Source of the DNA: Methyloversatilis thermotolerans
GTDB lineage: Bacteria > Pseudomonadota > Gammaproteobacteria > Burkholderiales > Rhodocyclaceae
Assembly: GCF_000372885.1 (NCBI RefSeq)
Contig: NZ_KB889967.1
Span: 1,055,117 to 1,119,116 of the forward strand
DNA length: 64,000 bases
Direction: 5' to 3'
Shown: positions 49,328 to 56,802 of the stretch, one piece after another
Layout of the letters: each line of letters begins with the position of its first letter
Position numbering within the stretch: the first letter of the stretch is position 1
Made by a program: the position numbers and the translations under genes
Notes under the pieces: generated by a model
What the model was told of the DNA's origin: nothing
The model's database searches: none
What the model saw: the letters and a program-made list of their open reading frames with translations, nothing else

Positions 49328-49752
49328 CGGCTGCCCGCCTCCGCGGTCAGCTCACCTCGAACGTTCAGCAACATGGCGCCTCATGGATGTTTCGTACGCA
49401 GATACGTACCGTGTTGGCTCTCTGGAGAGCGGGACGACGAGAACCACAGCAAGCGGCGCGAGGACCCACCCGTGTCGCCTCATCGATCAGGCTGCGGAGT
49501 GTAAACAACCCATCCCGTCGCCAGCGAATGCGCCAACGCCGGTGCGCCCGGTCAGCGACCCGTTTCAGCGCAGACAGCGCGTTGAAACGCCGGAATCGGA
49601 TAAATGGCCGATATGCGCCCGCAAGATGCCAGCGCTAGAGTCGCGCAGGCGGGTAGCGTAGCGGCGGCGGATCGAACCCGGCGGGCCCCGTAACGTGCCC
49701 CCGCGCGAGTGGGTGTCCGGTTTCACGGTTTCTTTCGTACCGCGCGTAAACA
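49328..49752. other. non-coding stretch upstream of the cassette region
   Basis: I see no gene I can support in this GC-rich stretch. The short reading frames here lack recognisable motifs. It probably holds the promoter of the small membrane protein and the chromosomal edge of the accessory region. On the minus strand GGTTCGATCC (49678-49669) resembles a tRNA T-loop, but no matching stem or other arms could be built. Confidence 0.4.
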
Positions 49753-49866
49753 CAGCAACCACGAGGAGAACAAGAAAGTGCGTACTGAATTTGACGTCCG
49801 GTTTGACGGCTTATCCGGACAGAAGCCGGCTTACTCGCCGGATCGGGCGGCGACCTCGCGTTATGT
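49753..49866 (+). other. possible attC-like site (long) at start of cassette unit
   Basis: CAGCAAC (49753-49759) could be an R'' box, CGAGG (49762-49766) an L'' box, CCTCG (49854-49858) an L' box and GTTATGT (49860-49866) an R' box. L'' and L' are complementary, and short inverted repeats around CCGG lie in the middle. The R' core departs from GTTRRRY at one position. The 114-base length is within the known attC range. An attI or chance pairing is also possible. Confidence 0.3.
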
Positions 49867-49872
49867 TGCATC

Positions 49873-50133
49873 ATGACCAAGCGTAGAAAATTATTCACAT
49901 GGCTTGGTTTATTTCTTTCGTTACCAGCTGCTGGTTACGCAGGTGTCAGTTTTATTTTCTACTCGTGGCTAAGTGCTGCGGAACCCGAGCGTTGGCCACC
50001 TGAGCGAGCTGGGGTTTGGGCATTCGGTGCATTAGCACTCGCAATTATTTTTTTGGGCTTGTTCGTTTATTGCATCGTCTGCCTGATCCGTGAAGCAAAC
50101 CGGAGGTATCGTGAATCTCAAAAAACAACATAA
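49873..50133 (+). CDS. small two-helix membrane protein in cassette-like unit
   Basis: This 86-residue protein is not one I recognise. It has two transmembrane helices (WLGLFLSLPAAGYAGVSFIFY and WAFGALALAIIFLGLFVYCIVC) with basic ends: MTKRRK at the front and REANRRYRESQK at the back. The gene is markedly AT-richer than its neighbours (AAATTATTCACATGG near the start). The ATG lies 12 bases after a GTTATGT core at 49860-49866. The stop at 50131-50133 falls inside an attC-like site. Size, position and base composition are typical of integron gene cassettes. The product may be a small inner-membrane protein; no function is claimed. Confidence 0.72.
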   Translation: MTKRRKLFTWLGLFLSLPAAGYAGVSFIFYSWLSAAEPERWPPERAGVWAFGALALAIIFLGLFVYCIVCLIREANRRYRESQKTT

Positions 50134-50190
50134 CCCGGCGCTCAAAGGGACGCTCCGCTTCGCTGCGCGCCCCTTAGCTCAGCGTTGAGG
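50128..50190 (+). other. attC-like recombination site (integron cassette 59-base-element type)
   Basis: ACATAAC at 50128-50134 (R'') is the exact reverse complement of GTTATGT at 49860-49866, the start of the same unit. This is the signature relationship of an integron cassette. Then come CGCTCAA (L'' type), an imperfect palindrome around a GCTTCGC loop, CTTAGCTCAGCG (L' type) and GTTGAGG (R' type). The order and spacing match known attC sites of about 60 bases. The IS1182 end begins at the last base of this site. Confidence 0.72.
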
Positions 50191-51979
50191 CTGTAGAAAA
50201 ACCCCTCCTTCCGCCCCACCGTTCACATGCCGTTGTTATGATTGCGCATCGCCTCTGCGGAGCCCTGCGATGCCGCGATTCAAGACCCCCGACTACGGCC
50301 TGAAGCTCATCCCGGTCGATTTCGCGCAACAGGTGCTGCCCGGCACCTTCGAGTTCGCGCTCTGCCACCTGGTCGACAACGACCTCGATCTTTCCGTCCT
50401 CCGTGCCCGCTACGCCAACGACGCCGGCGGTGCCCCGGCCTTCGATCCGGCGGTGCTGCTCAAGATCGTGCTGCTCGCCTACTCGCGCGGCGTGCTCAGT
50501 TCCCGCTCCATCGCCACCGCCTGCCGCCACAACGTGCTGTTCATGGCCGTCTCCGGCGACAGCGCCCCGCACTTCACCACGGTTGCGCACTTCATCAGCA
50601 CGCTGGGTGACGAGGCCCAGGCGCTGTTCACCCAGGTGCTGCTGGTATGCGACCGCCAGGGCCTGATCGGCCGCGAGCTCTTTGCCATCGACGGCGTGAA
50701 GCTGCCGTCGAACGCATCGAAGGCCAAGAGCGGCACGCGTGCCGATTTCGAGCGCGAGGCGGCGAAGATGGACGCGGCCGTGCAGCGCATGATCGAGGAG
50801 CAGAAGGCGCGCGATGCCGCCGGTTGCGACGACGAGGCCGCCCGCGCACAGCGCACCCGCGAACGCTTGAGTCACGAAGCGGCAAAGATACGCGACTGGC
50901 TCGCGCTCAATCCGGACGAGCGGCGCGGCGCCAAGGGCGGGGTGCGCCTGAGTAACCGCACCGACAACGACTCGGCCAAGATGGCCACCGCCAAGGGCGT
51001 GATCCAGGGCTATACCGGCGTAGCGGCGGTCGATGCCGCGCACCAGATCGTGGTCGATGCGCAGGCGCACGGCACGGGCTCGGAACAGGAACTGCTGCTG
51101 CCGGTGATCGATGCCTGCGCACCACAGCGCCACACCGACACGGCGATCTGCGCCGACGCCGGCTATCACTCCGAGAAGAATCTCGCTGGACTGGATAGCC
51201 GAAACATTCCAGCCTGGATCTGTGACAACGGCTACCGGCAGCGCGACCCGAGGTACGCCGATCAGGCGAAGCACAGAGCCAAGCCCGATGCGCTGTGGGA
51301 TAAGAGTGACAAGGCGAAGGCAGCGCGCAGCGCCAGCAAGAACAAGCGCTACGCCAATACCGACTTCACCGAAGCGGACGACCGCAGCCACTGCATCTGC
51401 CCGGCGGGCAAGCGGCTGTATCGCAACGGCGGCGACTGCACGATCAACGGCTACGCCGCCACGAAGTACACCGGCGCCGAGCGCGACTGCGTGCCGTGCG
51501 CGCTGCGCACCCGTTGCCTGCGCACGCCGGAGACGACGAAGGTGCGACAGGTCGCCTTCTTCCGCGGCAAGCGCGATGGCATCGAATCACACACCGAGCG
51601 GATGAAGCGGCGCATCGATTCAATTGAGGGCAAACGGATGATCGCCGCGCGCTTCGCCACCGTCGAACCCGTGTTCGGCAATCTGCGCCACAACAAGCGG
51701 CTCACCCGCTTCACGCTGCGCGGACGCAGCAAGGTCGATGGGCAATGGAAGCTGTACTGCCTGGTGCACAACATCGAAAAGCTCGGGCACCATGGCTACG
51801 CGAACTAGGTAAGCTGGCGGCCGACACCGACGCCATTCGAGTGCGCCGGGCAGCGGCCGAGGCAGACCTCAGGAGACGACGATGAAGCGAAGATCGCGAG
51901 ACTGAAATGAGGAAGAACGACTTCGAACCGGCGAGGGCCGGAAGCAACTGCTTGCCCCGGAATGGGGTTTTTCTACAGC
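50190..51979 (+). mobile_element. IS1182-family insertion sequence
   Basis: The two ends are 16-base inverted repeats GCTGTAGAAAAACCCC (50190-50205) and GGGGTTTTTCTACAGC (51964-51979). The element is about 1.79 kb and holds one transposase. The flanks (TTGAG on the left, GTCGT on the right) show no target duplication. The left end abuts the attC-like site. The element probably took part in a rearrangement or deletion after insertion. Confidence 0.85.
50270..51808 (+). CDS. IS1182-family transposase
   Basis: The 512-residue DDE transposase has the N-terminal helical DUF772-like domain (FDPAVLLKIVLLAYSRGVLSSR), then the catalytic residues: D in AIDGVKLPSNAS, D in ICADAGYHSE and E in VEPVFGNLRHN. 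A coiled lysine/arginine/glutamate-rich insert (about 150-215) and a cysteine-rich segment (CPAGKRL, CVPCALRTRC) are typical of the family. GGAG lies about 7 bases before the ATG. No frameshift or stop is seen, so the enzyme appears intact and the element may still be active. Confidence 0.9.
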   Translation: MPRFKTPDYGLKLIPVDFAQQVLPGTFEFALCHLVDNDLDLSVLRARYANDAGGAPAFDPAVLLKIVLLAYSRGVLSSRSIATACRHNVLFMAVSGDSAPHFTTVAHFISTLGDEAQALFTQVLLVCDRQGLIGRELFAIDGVKLPSNASKAKSGTRADFEREAAKMDAAVQRMIEEQKARDAAGCDDEAARAQRTRERLSHEAAKIRDWLALNPDERRGAKGGVRLSNRTDNDSAKMATAKGVIQGYTGVAAVDAAHQIVVDAQAHGTGSEQELLLPVIDACAPQRHTDTAICADAGYHSEKNLAGLDSRNIPAWICDNGYRQRDPRYADQAKHRAKPDALWDKSDKAKAARSASKNKRYANTDFTEADDRSHCICPAGKRLYRNGGDCTINGYAATKYTGAERDCVPCALRTRCLRTPETTKVRQVAFFRGKRDGIESHTERMKRRIDSIEGKRMIAARFATVEPVFGNLRHNKRLTRFTLRGRSKVDGQWKLYCLVHNIEKLGHHGYAN

Positions 51980-52002
51980 GTCGTTAGCTCTCAAGGACCA
52001 CT

Positions 52003-53238
52003 ATGAAGCTGCACTCCCTACAGATCGATGGTTTCAAAAGAATTCAATCAACAAAGATTTTTTTTGGTGATGCAACATTTCTAATCGGGCCAAACAACGC
52101 GGGCAAGAGTACAGTTCTGAAGGCAATTGAATGGTTACTGTCTGCGAAAAAAGCCATTCCAAGTTCTGAGTATTTTTCCATTGTTGACGAAGAGACAGGG
52201 GAAACCAAGCCCGCCGTCAACACTATTACGCTGGTAGCCGAGTTCAGAAATCTTCCCGTTGAAGCGAAAGAGTGGCGCGGATTCAAGGGCCGAATCTTTT
52301 CCTACCCTACTGACGACGCTTCCGATTCTGGGCTATCAGTTACATACAAGAAAACATATACGCTCGGTCAGGACGCCATCATCGAGTTCAGATCTAAGGA
52401 ACGCGCCATCAAGCCTGAATTCGCAGGATACAAGACAGGGCAAGACTTGATCGACAAGGGAGCCCCCGCCGCTGAGGTTCAAGACCTTTTCCCCGCCTTG
52501 GCGGCCAATATTGGGGCAAGCAAGGCGGCACAGGAAAAGCTTGACCAGCTAGACGCGATTTGGGATACAAATGATTCGGAGATTTGGTTTCAGAATCCAG
52601 GTGGTATTCCAGGCGTTGTTCTAAAAATGTTGCCGCGTTTTTTGCTCATACCGGCTGATACCTCGGTTGGCGAAATTGAAGGCTCTCCTTCTGGAGTTCT
52701 CGGAAAGACATTGAACGAATTGTTTGAAGATGTGCGCGGTGCATCGGAAAACTATTCCCAAGCGCAGGAGTATCTGGACAAACTCGCTGAGGAACTCGAT
52801 CCAGAGGACAGTGACTCCGAATTCGGAAAAATGATTTCTGAGTTGAATTCGGTGCTGGCAAGTGTATTTCCTGATTCCCAGCTTCACGCCACAGCCAGCT
52901 TGAATGATCCAAAGACTGCGCTGAAACCGACATTCAATGTTGAGATGTCCAGCAACGTCAGGACAGCAGTGAGCCACCAAGGCTCTGGAATGATTCGGGC
53001 AGCCGCGTTTGGCATGCTTCGTTTCCGCCAAAAATGGCTTTCAAAGAGAGAAGATGATCATATTCGATCTCTAATCGTCTGCTTTGAAGAACCTGAGATT
53101 TATCTGCATCCCAGTGCGGCGAATCAGATGCGTGACACGATCTACGAACTTAGTGGTCATGAGTCACAGATTGTTGCCACTACACACTCGCCGTTCATCA
53201 TTGACCTAGCACGGAAGCCGAAGCAGATATTGAACTGA
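52003..53238 (+). CDS. OLD-family AAA ATPase, C-terminus cut by IS3 element
   Basis: The N-terminal part (411 residues) is an ABC-type ATPase like OLD-family nucleases, which in full length end in a TOPRIM nuclease domain. Seen: MKLHSLQIDGFKRI, Walker A GPNNAGKST at residues 29-37, a signature-like SHQGSGMIR at about 320, Walker B CFEEPEIYLHP at about 360, and the switch TTHSPFIID at about 391. The reading frame ends at a TGA formed by the first bases of the IS3 element, so the TOPRIM part is lost. Its AT-richer composition and the start 20 bases after a GTTAGCT core suggest a second cassette. Homologues (GajA, AriA and others) act in phage defence; that role here is only an inference. Confidence 0.8.
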   Translation: MKLHSLQIDGFKRIQSTKIFFGDATFLIGPNNAGKSTVLKAIEWLLSAKKAIPSSEYFSIVDEETGETKPAVNTITLVAEFRNLPVEAKEWRGFKGRIFSYPTDDASDSGLSVTYKKTYTLGQDAIIEFRSKERAIKPEFAGYKTGQDLIDKGAPAAEVQDLFPALAANIGASKAAQEKLDQLDAIWDTNDSEIWFQNPGGIPGVVLKMLPRFLLIPADTSVGEIEGSPSGVLGKTLNELFEDVRGASENYSQAQEYLDKLAEELDPEDSDSEFGKMISELNSVLASVFPDSQLHATASLNDPKTALKPTFNVEMSSNVRTAVSHQGSGMIRAAAFGMLRFRQKWLSKREDDHIRSLIVCFEEPEIYLHPSAANQMRDTIYELSGHESQIVATTHSPFIIDLARKPKQILN

Positions 53239-53274
53239 ACCGCCCCGGGTTTCGCGGAGGCCCGTTGGGTTAAG

Positions 53275-54186
53275 TCAGGCTGGCACGAGGTCGGCCCGAC
53301 GGGTGAGTTGCCGATAGTAGTTCGCCTCTGCCTCGGCAGGCGGAATGTAGCCGATGGAACTGAGCAGGCGATGGTGGTTGAACCAGGACACCCATTCGAG
53401 GGTGGCCAGTTCCACCGCCTCCCGTGTCTTCCACGGCGCACGGCGATGGATCAGCTCAGTCTTGTACAACCCGTTGATGGTCTCGGCCAGCGCGTTGTCG
53501 TAGCTGTCGCCCTTGCTGCCCACCGAAGGCTCGATGCCTGCTTCTGCCAGTCGTTCGCTGTAGCGGATCGACACGTATTGCGAGCCGCGGTCCGAGTGAT
53601 GAATCAGGCTGCTGTCGCGCTCGGGCTGACGCGCGTACAGCGCCTGTTCCAGCGCATCGAGCACGAAGTCGGTACTCATCGAAGTGCTTACGCGCCAGCC
53701 CACGATGCGTCGGGCAAACACATCCACCACGAAAGCCACATACAACCAGCCCTGCCAGGTTGAGACGTAGGTGAAATCCGAGACCCAGAGCTGATTCGGC
53801 CGCTCGGCACTGAACTGCCGATTGACCTTGTCCAGCGGGCACGCCACTTTGGGGTCTGCGACCGTGGTACGCACCTTCCTGCCACGTACGACACCTCGCA
53901 GGCCGAGCCTGCGCATCAGACGTTCGACCGTGCAGCGCGCAACCTCTACGTCCTCGCGGTTCATCTGCTTCCAGACCTTGTCCGCGCCATAGACCTGCAG
54001 ATTCGCATCCCACACCTGTTTGATCGCAGGCTGCAACGCAGCATCCCGTTTCGCTCTGGCACTGAGCAGAGAAGCATCTCTGCAGCGCGCCGCATGGCGC
54101 CGATAGGCCGACGGGGCGATCTGCAGAACCTTGCACATCGGCTCGACCCCGTGGCGGTCGCGGTGCTCATCGACCAGCCCGTACAT
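53275..54186 (-). CDS. IS3-family transposase OrfB (integrase core)
   Basis: From the ATG at 54186 the protein has 303 residues with an HTH_21-type N-terminus and an rve integrase core. The DDE triad lies in WVSDFTYVSTWQG (D), HHSDRGSQY (D) and DSYDNALAETINGLYK (E). The start overlaps the orfA stop as TGATG. A GTTTTTC run in the overlap may allow the -1 frameshift used by this family to make the OrfAB fusion. The ORF open to 54420 in this frame is the fusion part that carries no real start. Confidence 0.9.
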   Translation of the reverse strand: MYGLVDEHRDRHGVEPMCKVLQIAPSAYRRHAARCRDASLLSARAKRDAALQPAIKQVWDANLQVYGADKVWKQMNREDVEVARCTVERLMRRLGLRGVVRGRKVRTTVADPKVACPLDKVNRQFSAERPNQLWVSDFTYVSTWQGWLYVAFVVDVFARRIVGWRVSTSMSTDFVLDALEQALYARQPERDSSLIHHSDRGSQYVSIRYSERLAEAGIEPSVGSKGDSYDNALAETINGLYKTELIHRRAPWKTREAVELATLEWVSWFNHHRLLSSIGYIPPAEAEANYYRQLTRRADLVPA

Positions 54187-54506
54187 CACTTCAAACGGCG
54201 GTCGAGCTCCGCCTGGGCGAAAAACGCGCTGGCAAGTTTCAGGATCTCGTTGGCGCGGCGAAGCTCCTTGACCTCGCGTTCCAGATCCTTGATGCGCTGC
54301 GCATCCGCCGTCGTCACGCCCGGACGCGCGCCCGCGTCGACTTCCGCCTGCTTGACCCAATCCAGCAGCGTCTGCGGCACGCAACCAATCTTCGGTGCGA
54401 TCGATTCGACCGCCGCCCACAACGACGGGTACTCCCCGCGGTGCTCATGCACCAGCCGGACAGCACGCTCGCGAACCTCAGGTGAGAACTTCGATGATTT
54501 CTTCAT
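54186..54506 (-). CDS. IS3-family transposase OrfA
   Basis: The 106-residue protein begins [19 protein letters not shown] and has the helix-turn-helix typical of IS3 OrfA, with [19 protein letters not shown] leucine-zipper-like segment ([19 protein letters not shown]) follows and ends [12 protein letters not shown]. It binds the element ends. It starts 50 bases inside the IS3 end at 54556 and is complete. Confidence 0.9.
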   Translation of the reverse strand: MKKSSKFSPEVRERAVRLVHEHRGEYPSLWAAVESIAPKIGCVPQTLLDWVKQAEVDAGARPGVTTADAQRIKDLEREVKELRRANEILKLASAFFAQAELDRRLK

Positions 54507-56104
54507 GGCTCCATCTTCTCAAGACTTGGAGCCTCCGCAAAATCCGGGGCGGTTCACTCGCCGCAGGTCCGGGGTTTGCAGCGTCCGGCACGTCCACATC
54601 GACACAGTGGTCCTTCGGGCTGCTGACCGACACGCAGGGTGGCGGCGATCCGCGCGGCGTATCCGTCCGTTTGATGCAACCGGTGGTGGACCGCTTCGTC
54701 AATAGCCACGATATCGACCTCGTCATTTCGATCGGCGATCTGACCGAGCGCGGCACTGCGGCCGAATTCGAAACCTGGAAACAGACCGCCCAGCCCTTGA
54801 TCGACGCCGGCATTTCCGTGTACGCAACGCGCGGCAATCACGATGTGAAGGCAGAAAGCACCACGCCGGGCATCGATCCGCTGCTCGGGCCGTCGGACTA
54901 TCGTGGCACCAGCATCTGGTCGGCCGCCCTGCCCGGCATGAGCGCGCCGACGGTAGTCGCCGGCCCCGGTGCGTCGTACTCGTTCTCGTACAACAACACG
55001 CGCTTTGTCGCACTCGATCTGTATGGCGCGTTGCCGAGCGAGCTCATCGGCTGGGTGACCAGCCAGGAAAAGGGCAGCAACGAACACATGTTCGTCTACG
55101 CCCATGAGCCCTTCTTCGGCCGCGCCCGCGAAGGTGTGCTGGAAGACAGCCCCTTGCGCATGCAGATACTGGCCCAGCTTGGCGCCAATGGCGCCGATGC
55201 CTACCTCAGCGGCCACGACCATCAGTACAGCCGCTCGGCAGCCGTCGACGGCAAGGACGTGCTGCTGCACCACATCGTTTCAGGGTCGAACGCGGAAAAA
55301 TACTATCGCTTCGAAAATGAATTCAACGATGGCGAGGAAGTCGGCGTCGCGCTGACCAGCAACGAGGTCGGCTACAGCATCGTTGATATCGACGGACCCT
55401 TCGTGACCTTCACGCACTACTCGGCGACTCCGCCGGCCTCGTCGAACTACGACGAAACATGGGTTCCGGAGTGGCGTGTGGCTGACCGCACCACGTTCTC
55501 GACCAATGGCAAATCCTATGGCATTGGCGTTGGTGAGTCGTACGCAGGCCTGAAGAGCGAGATTGCCGCGGGCAATGGTTTTGTCGGCACGGCTGCGGAA
55601 ATCGTCGCCGGCGAAAACCTTGATGGCCGCTCGGTCACGACCCAACCCGATTCGGGACCGGGCATCACCCAGCAACTGGGCAACATCGTCAATTTCGGCT
55701 GGATGACGAAGACCCATGATCTGGCGAGTGACATCCTCTACCTGGGCGGCATGGACGACAAACTCGACAACATCGCCGACCCCTTCGTGCTCACGCTGAG
55801 CTATGACGAAGGCCAGGTGCTGGATGAGGCGCTGCTTCGCCTGATGTATCAGCTCGATGGCAAGTGGGTGCTCGCAGTCGAAGCCAATAGCGAAGGCACG
55901 GTGACATTTGTTGCCGGTGCCTGGCAGGCCGGGTACGGCCTCGGTACCTACGGTGTCGATACCGCCACCAACGTGGTGTGGGCCGTGGTCGACCGCAATG
56001 GTCGCTTCGCCGTGGCCGCCGTGCCGGAGCCCTCGGCGCTCGCCTTGATGCTGGGTGGCCTCGTCGTACTGGTGCCGCTGGCAGCCCGTCGCCGCCGCGC
56101 CTGA
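54494..56104 (+). CDS. PEP-CTERM metallophosphoesterase, native start removed by IS3
   Basis: The body is a calcineurin-like phosphoesterase: [38 protein letters not shown] and SGHDHQYS give the metal-binding D, D, N, H and H ligands. A long C-terminal region follows, then [19 protein letters not shown] and RRRR, a PEP-CTERM tail. Genomic sequence resumes only at 54557, with [11 protein letters not shown], which looks like the last part of a signal peptide. The codons before it, from the ATG at 54494, belong to the IS3 end ([13 protein letters not shown]) and do not form a good signal peptide. So the export signal is probably lost. AGGTGAG before 54494 might allow accidental expression. Confidence 0.8.
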   Translation: MISSWLHLLKTWSLRKIRGGSLAAGPGFAASGTSTSTQWSFGLLTDTQGGGDPRGVSVRLMQPVVDRFVNSHDIDLVISIGDLTERGTAAEFETWKQTAQPLIDAGISVYATRGNHDVKAESTTPGIDPLLGPSDYRGTSIWSAALPGMSAPTVVAGPGASYSFSYNNTRFVALDLYGALPSELIGWVTSQEKGSNEHMFVYAHEPFFGRAREGVLEDSPLRMQILAQLGANGADAYLSGHDHQYSRSAAVDGKDVLLHHIVSGSNAEKYYRFENEFNDGEEVGVALTSNEVGYSIVDIDGPFVTFTHYSATPPASSNYDETWVPEWRVADRTTFSTNGKSYGIGVGESYAGLKSEIAAGNGFVGTAAEIVAGENLDGRSVTTQPDSGPGITQQLGNIVNFGWMTKTHDLASDILYLGGMDDKLDNIADPFVLTLSYDEGQVLDEALLRLMYQLDGKWVLAVEANSEGTVTFVAGAWQAGYGLGTYGVDTATNVVWAVVDRNGRFAVAAVPEPSALALMLGGLVVLVPLAARRRRA

Positions 56105-56130
56105 GCGTCGCATCGTCAGGTTGGGCTGCA

Positions 56131-56164
56131 AAGGCCGGATGCCCACGGGCGTCCGGCCTTTTTT
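56131..56164 (+). terminator. rho-independent terminator of metallophosphoesterase gene
   Basis: A 9-base stem (AAGGCCGGA / TCCGGCCTT) with a 12-base loop is followed by a T run that continues from the stem. It lies about 27 bases after the stop codon. Confidence 0.85.
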
Positions 56165-56221
56165 CATCGGGTCGGCGGTTGGGCGCCTGCAGGGCCGTCG
56201 CACCCGGAAGTCGCAACGGTT

Positions 56222-56242
56222 TGACCCCCAATTATTGGGGTC
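56222..56242. repeat. palindrome TGACCCC...GGGGTCA, REP-like
   Basis: TGACCCC and GGGGTCA lie in inverted orientation around a short AT centre with ATTATT. It is followed by GACC. I associate this type of sequence with dispersed palindromes near tyrosine-type transposases, but that is from memory. It sits just before the antitoxin remnant, so it may mark the break point. Confidence 0.45.
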
Positions 56243-56264
56243 AGACCTCATATATTTCCCCAAA

Positions 56265-56387
56265 GATGCGGGCCTGGGTCGCGAAAGCCTCTATAAGGCG
56301 CTGGCGCCAGGCGCGAAACCACGTTTCGAAACCGTGATGAAGGTGGCTCGCGCGCTCGGCGTCAAATTCACGGCCCAACCGGCTTGA
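56265..56387 (+). pseudogene. C-terminal fragment of HTH addiction-module antidote (COG3636-like)
   Basis: The frame DAGLGRESLYKALAPGAKPR, FETVMKVARALGVKFTAQPA matches the C-terminal part of small HTH antitoxins that pair with RelE/HigB-like toxins. GLGRESLYKAL is the recognition-helix region. The N-terminal half of about 55 residues is missing: the frame upstream is unrelated sequence with a palindrome. No toxin gene is adjacent. It is therefore a decayed remnant. Confidence 0.65.
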
Positions 56388-56550
56388 TCATCAAGTGCGC
56401 GGGGCGCGGTCTTACCCCTCGGTCAAAGCGGACTGAGCGGCCCTGGAAGGCGCTCACCGCTTCTCGTGAATTCCGCGGGCTCTGCTGCCGCTTATCCACA
56501 CGCACCTGAACCGCCCACCGCACCGCGACGTCCAGACCGGCGACACAAAC

Positions 56551-56581
56551 AAAAACGGCGGACCCGAAGGTCCGCCGTTTT
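56551..56581 (-). terminator. rho-independent terminator of pqqA
   Basis: A 13-base stem (AAAACGGCGGACC / GGTCCGCCGTTTT) with the tetraloop CGAA (TTCG in the minus transcript). On the minus strand it is followed by TTTTGT. It lies 16 bases after the pqqA stop, so pqqA is very likely a single-gene transcript. Confidence 0.88.
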
Positions 56582-56597
56582 CATCCACCCGCAGAAC

Positions 56598-56672
56598 TTA
56601 GCGGTTGGCGACGTACATGGTGATTTCGAAGCCGAAACGCAGGTCGGTGGCCTTCGGGGTTTCCCAGTTCAT
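56598..56672 (-). CDS. pqqA: pyrroloquinoline quinone precursor peptide PqqA
   Basis: The 24-residue peptide reads MNWETPKATDLRFGFEITMY plus VANR. It matches the PqqA consensus, with E16 and Y20, the two residues that PqqE crosslinks to make PQQ. The ATG at 56672 is preceded by GAGGAG at a spacing of 7. pqqB, C, D and E are not in the window. A strong terminator directly follows, so this copy is an orphan and must be matured by enzymes encoded elsewhere. PQQ is the cofactor of methanol and other alcohol/aldose dehydrogenases. The gene is too short for normal gene finding. Confidence 0.93.
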   Translation of the reverse strand: MNWETPKATDLRFGFEITMYVANR

Positions 56673-56695
56673 GTTGATCTCCTCGTTGATGATTG

Positions 56696-56752
56696 GACAG
56701 TGCGAACCTTGCAGCTCCCGGGATTGCTTGGTGCGCACTGTCAGTATCGACA
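56696..56752 (-). promoter_or_regulatory. long-range inverted repeat in pqqA leader
   Basis: GACAGTGCG (56696-56704) and CGCACTGTC (56744-56752) form a perfect 9-base inverted repeat with 39 bases between, starting 24 bases upstream of the pqqA ATG. It could be a two-site operator or the base of a stem in the 5' leader. The repeat is seen; the role is not known. Confidence 0.4.
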
Positions 56753-56802
56753 AACGTCCCGGCCGGGGCGTCAGGGACGATTTGAACCGGGTCTAAGGAT
56801 AT

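Larger units (their letters stand above)
53236..54556 (-). mobile_element. IS3-family insertion sequence
   Basis: The inverted repeats start TGAACCGCCCCGG at 53236 and end with the complementary CCGGGGCGGTTCA at 54556, and agree over about 25 bases with a few mismatches. The element is about 1.32 kb and encodes orfA and orfB on the minus strand. The bases outside (AAC on the left, CTC on the right) give no target duplication. It separates a truncated ATPase gene from a truncated PEP-CTERM gene, so the original sequence between them has probably been lost. Confidence 0.88.

Noticed and set aside
49669-49678. GGTTCGATCC on the minus strand looks like a tRNA T-loop
   Set aside because: The neighbouring bases do not form a 5-base T stem, and no acceptor, D or anticodon arms fit.
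53231-54560. Target site duplications around the IS3 element
   Set aside because: Three- and four-base flanks (AAC against CTC, GAAC against CTCG) differ, so no duplication is claimed.
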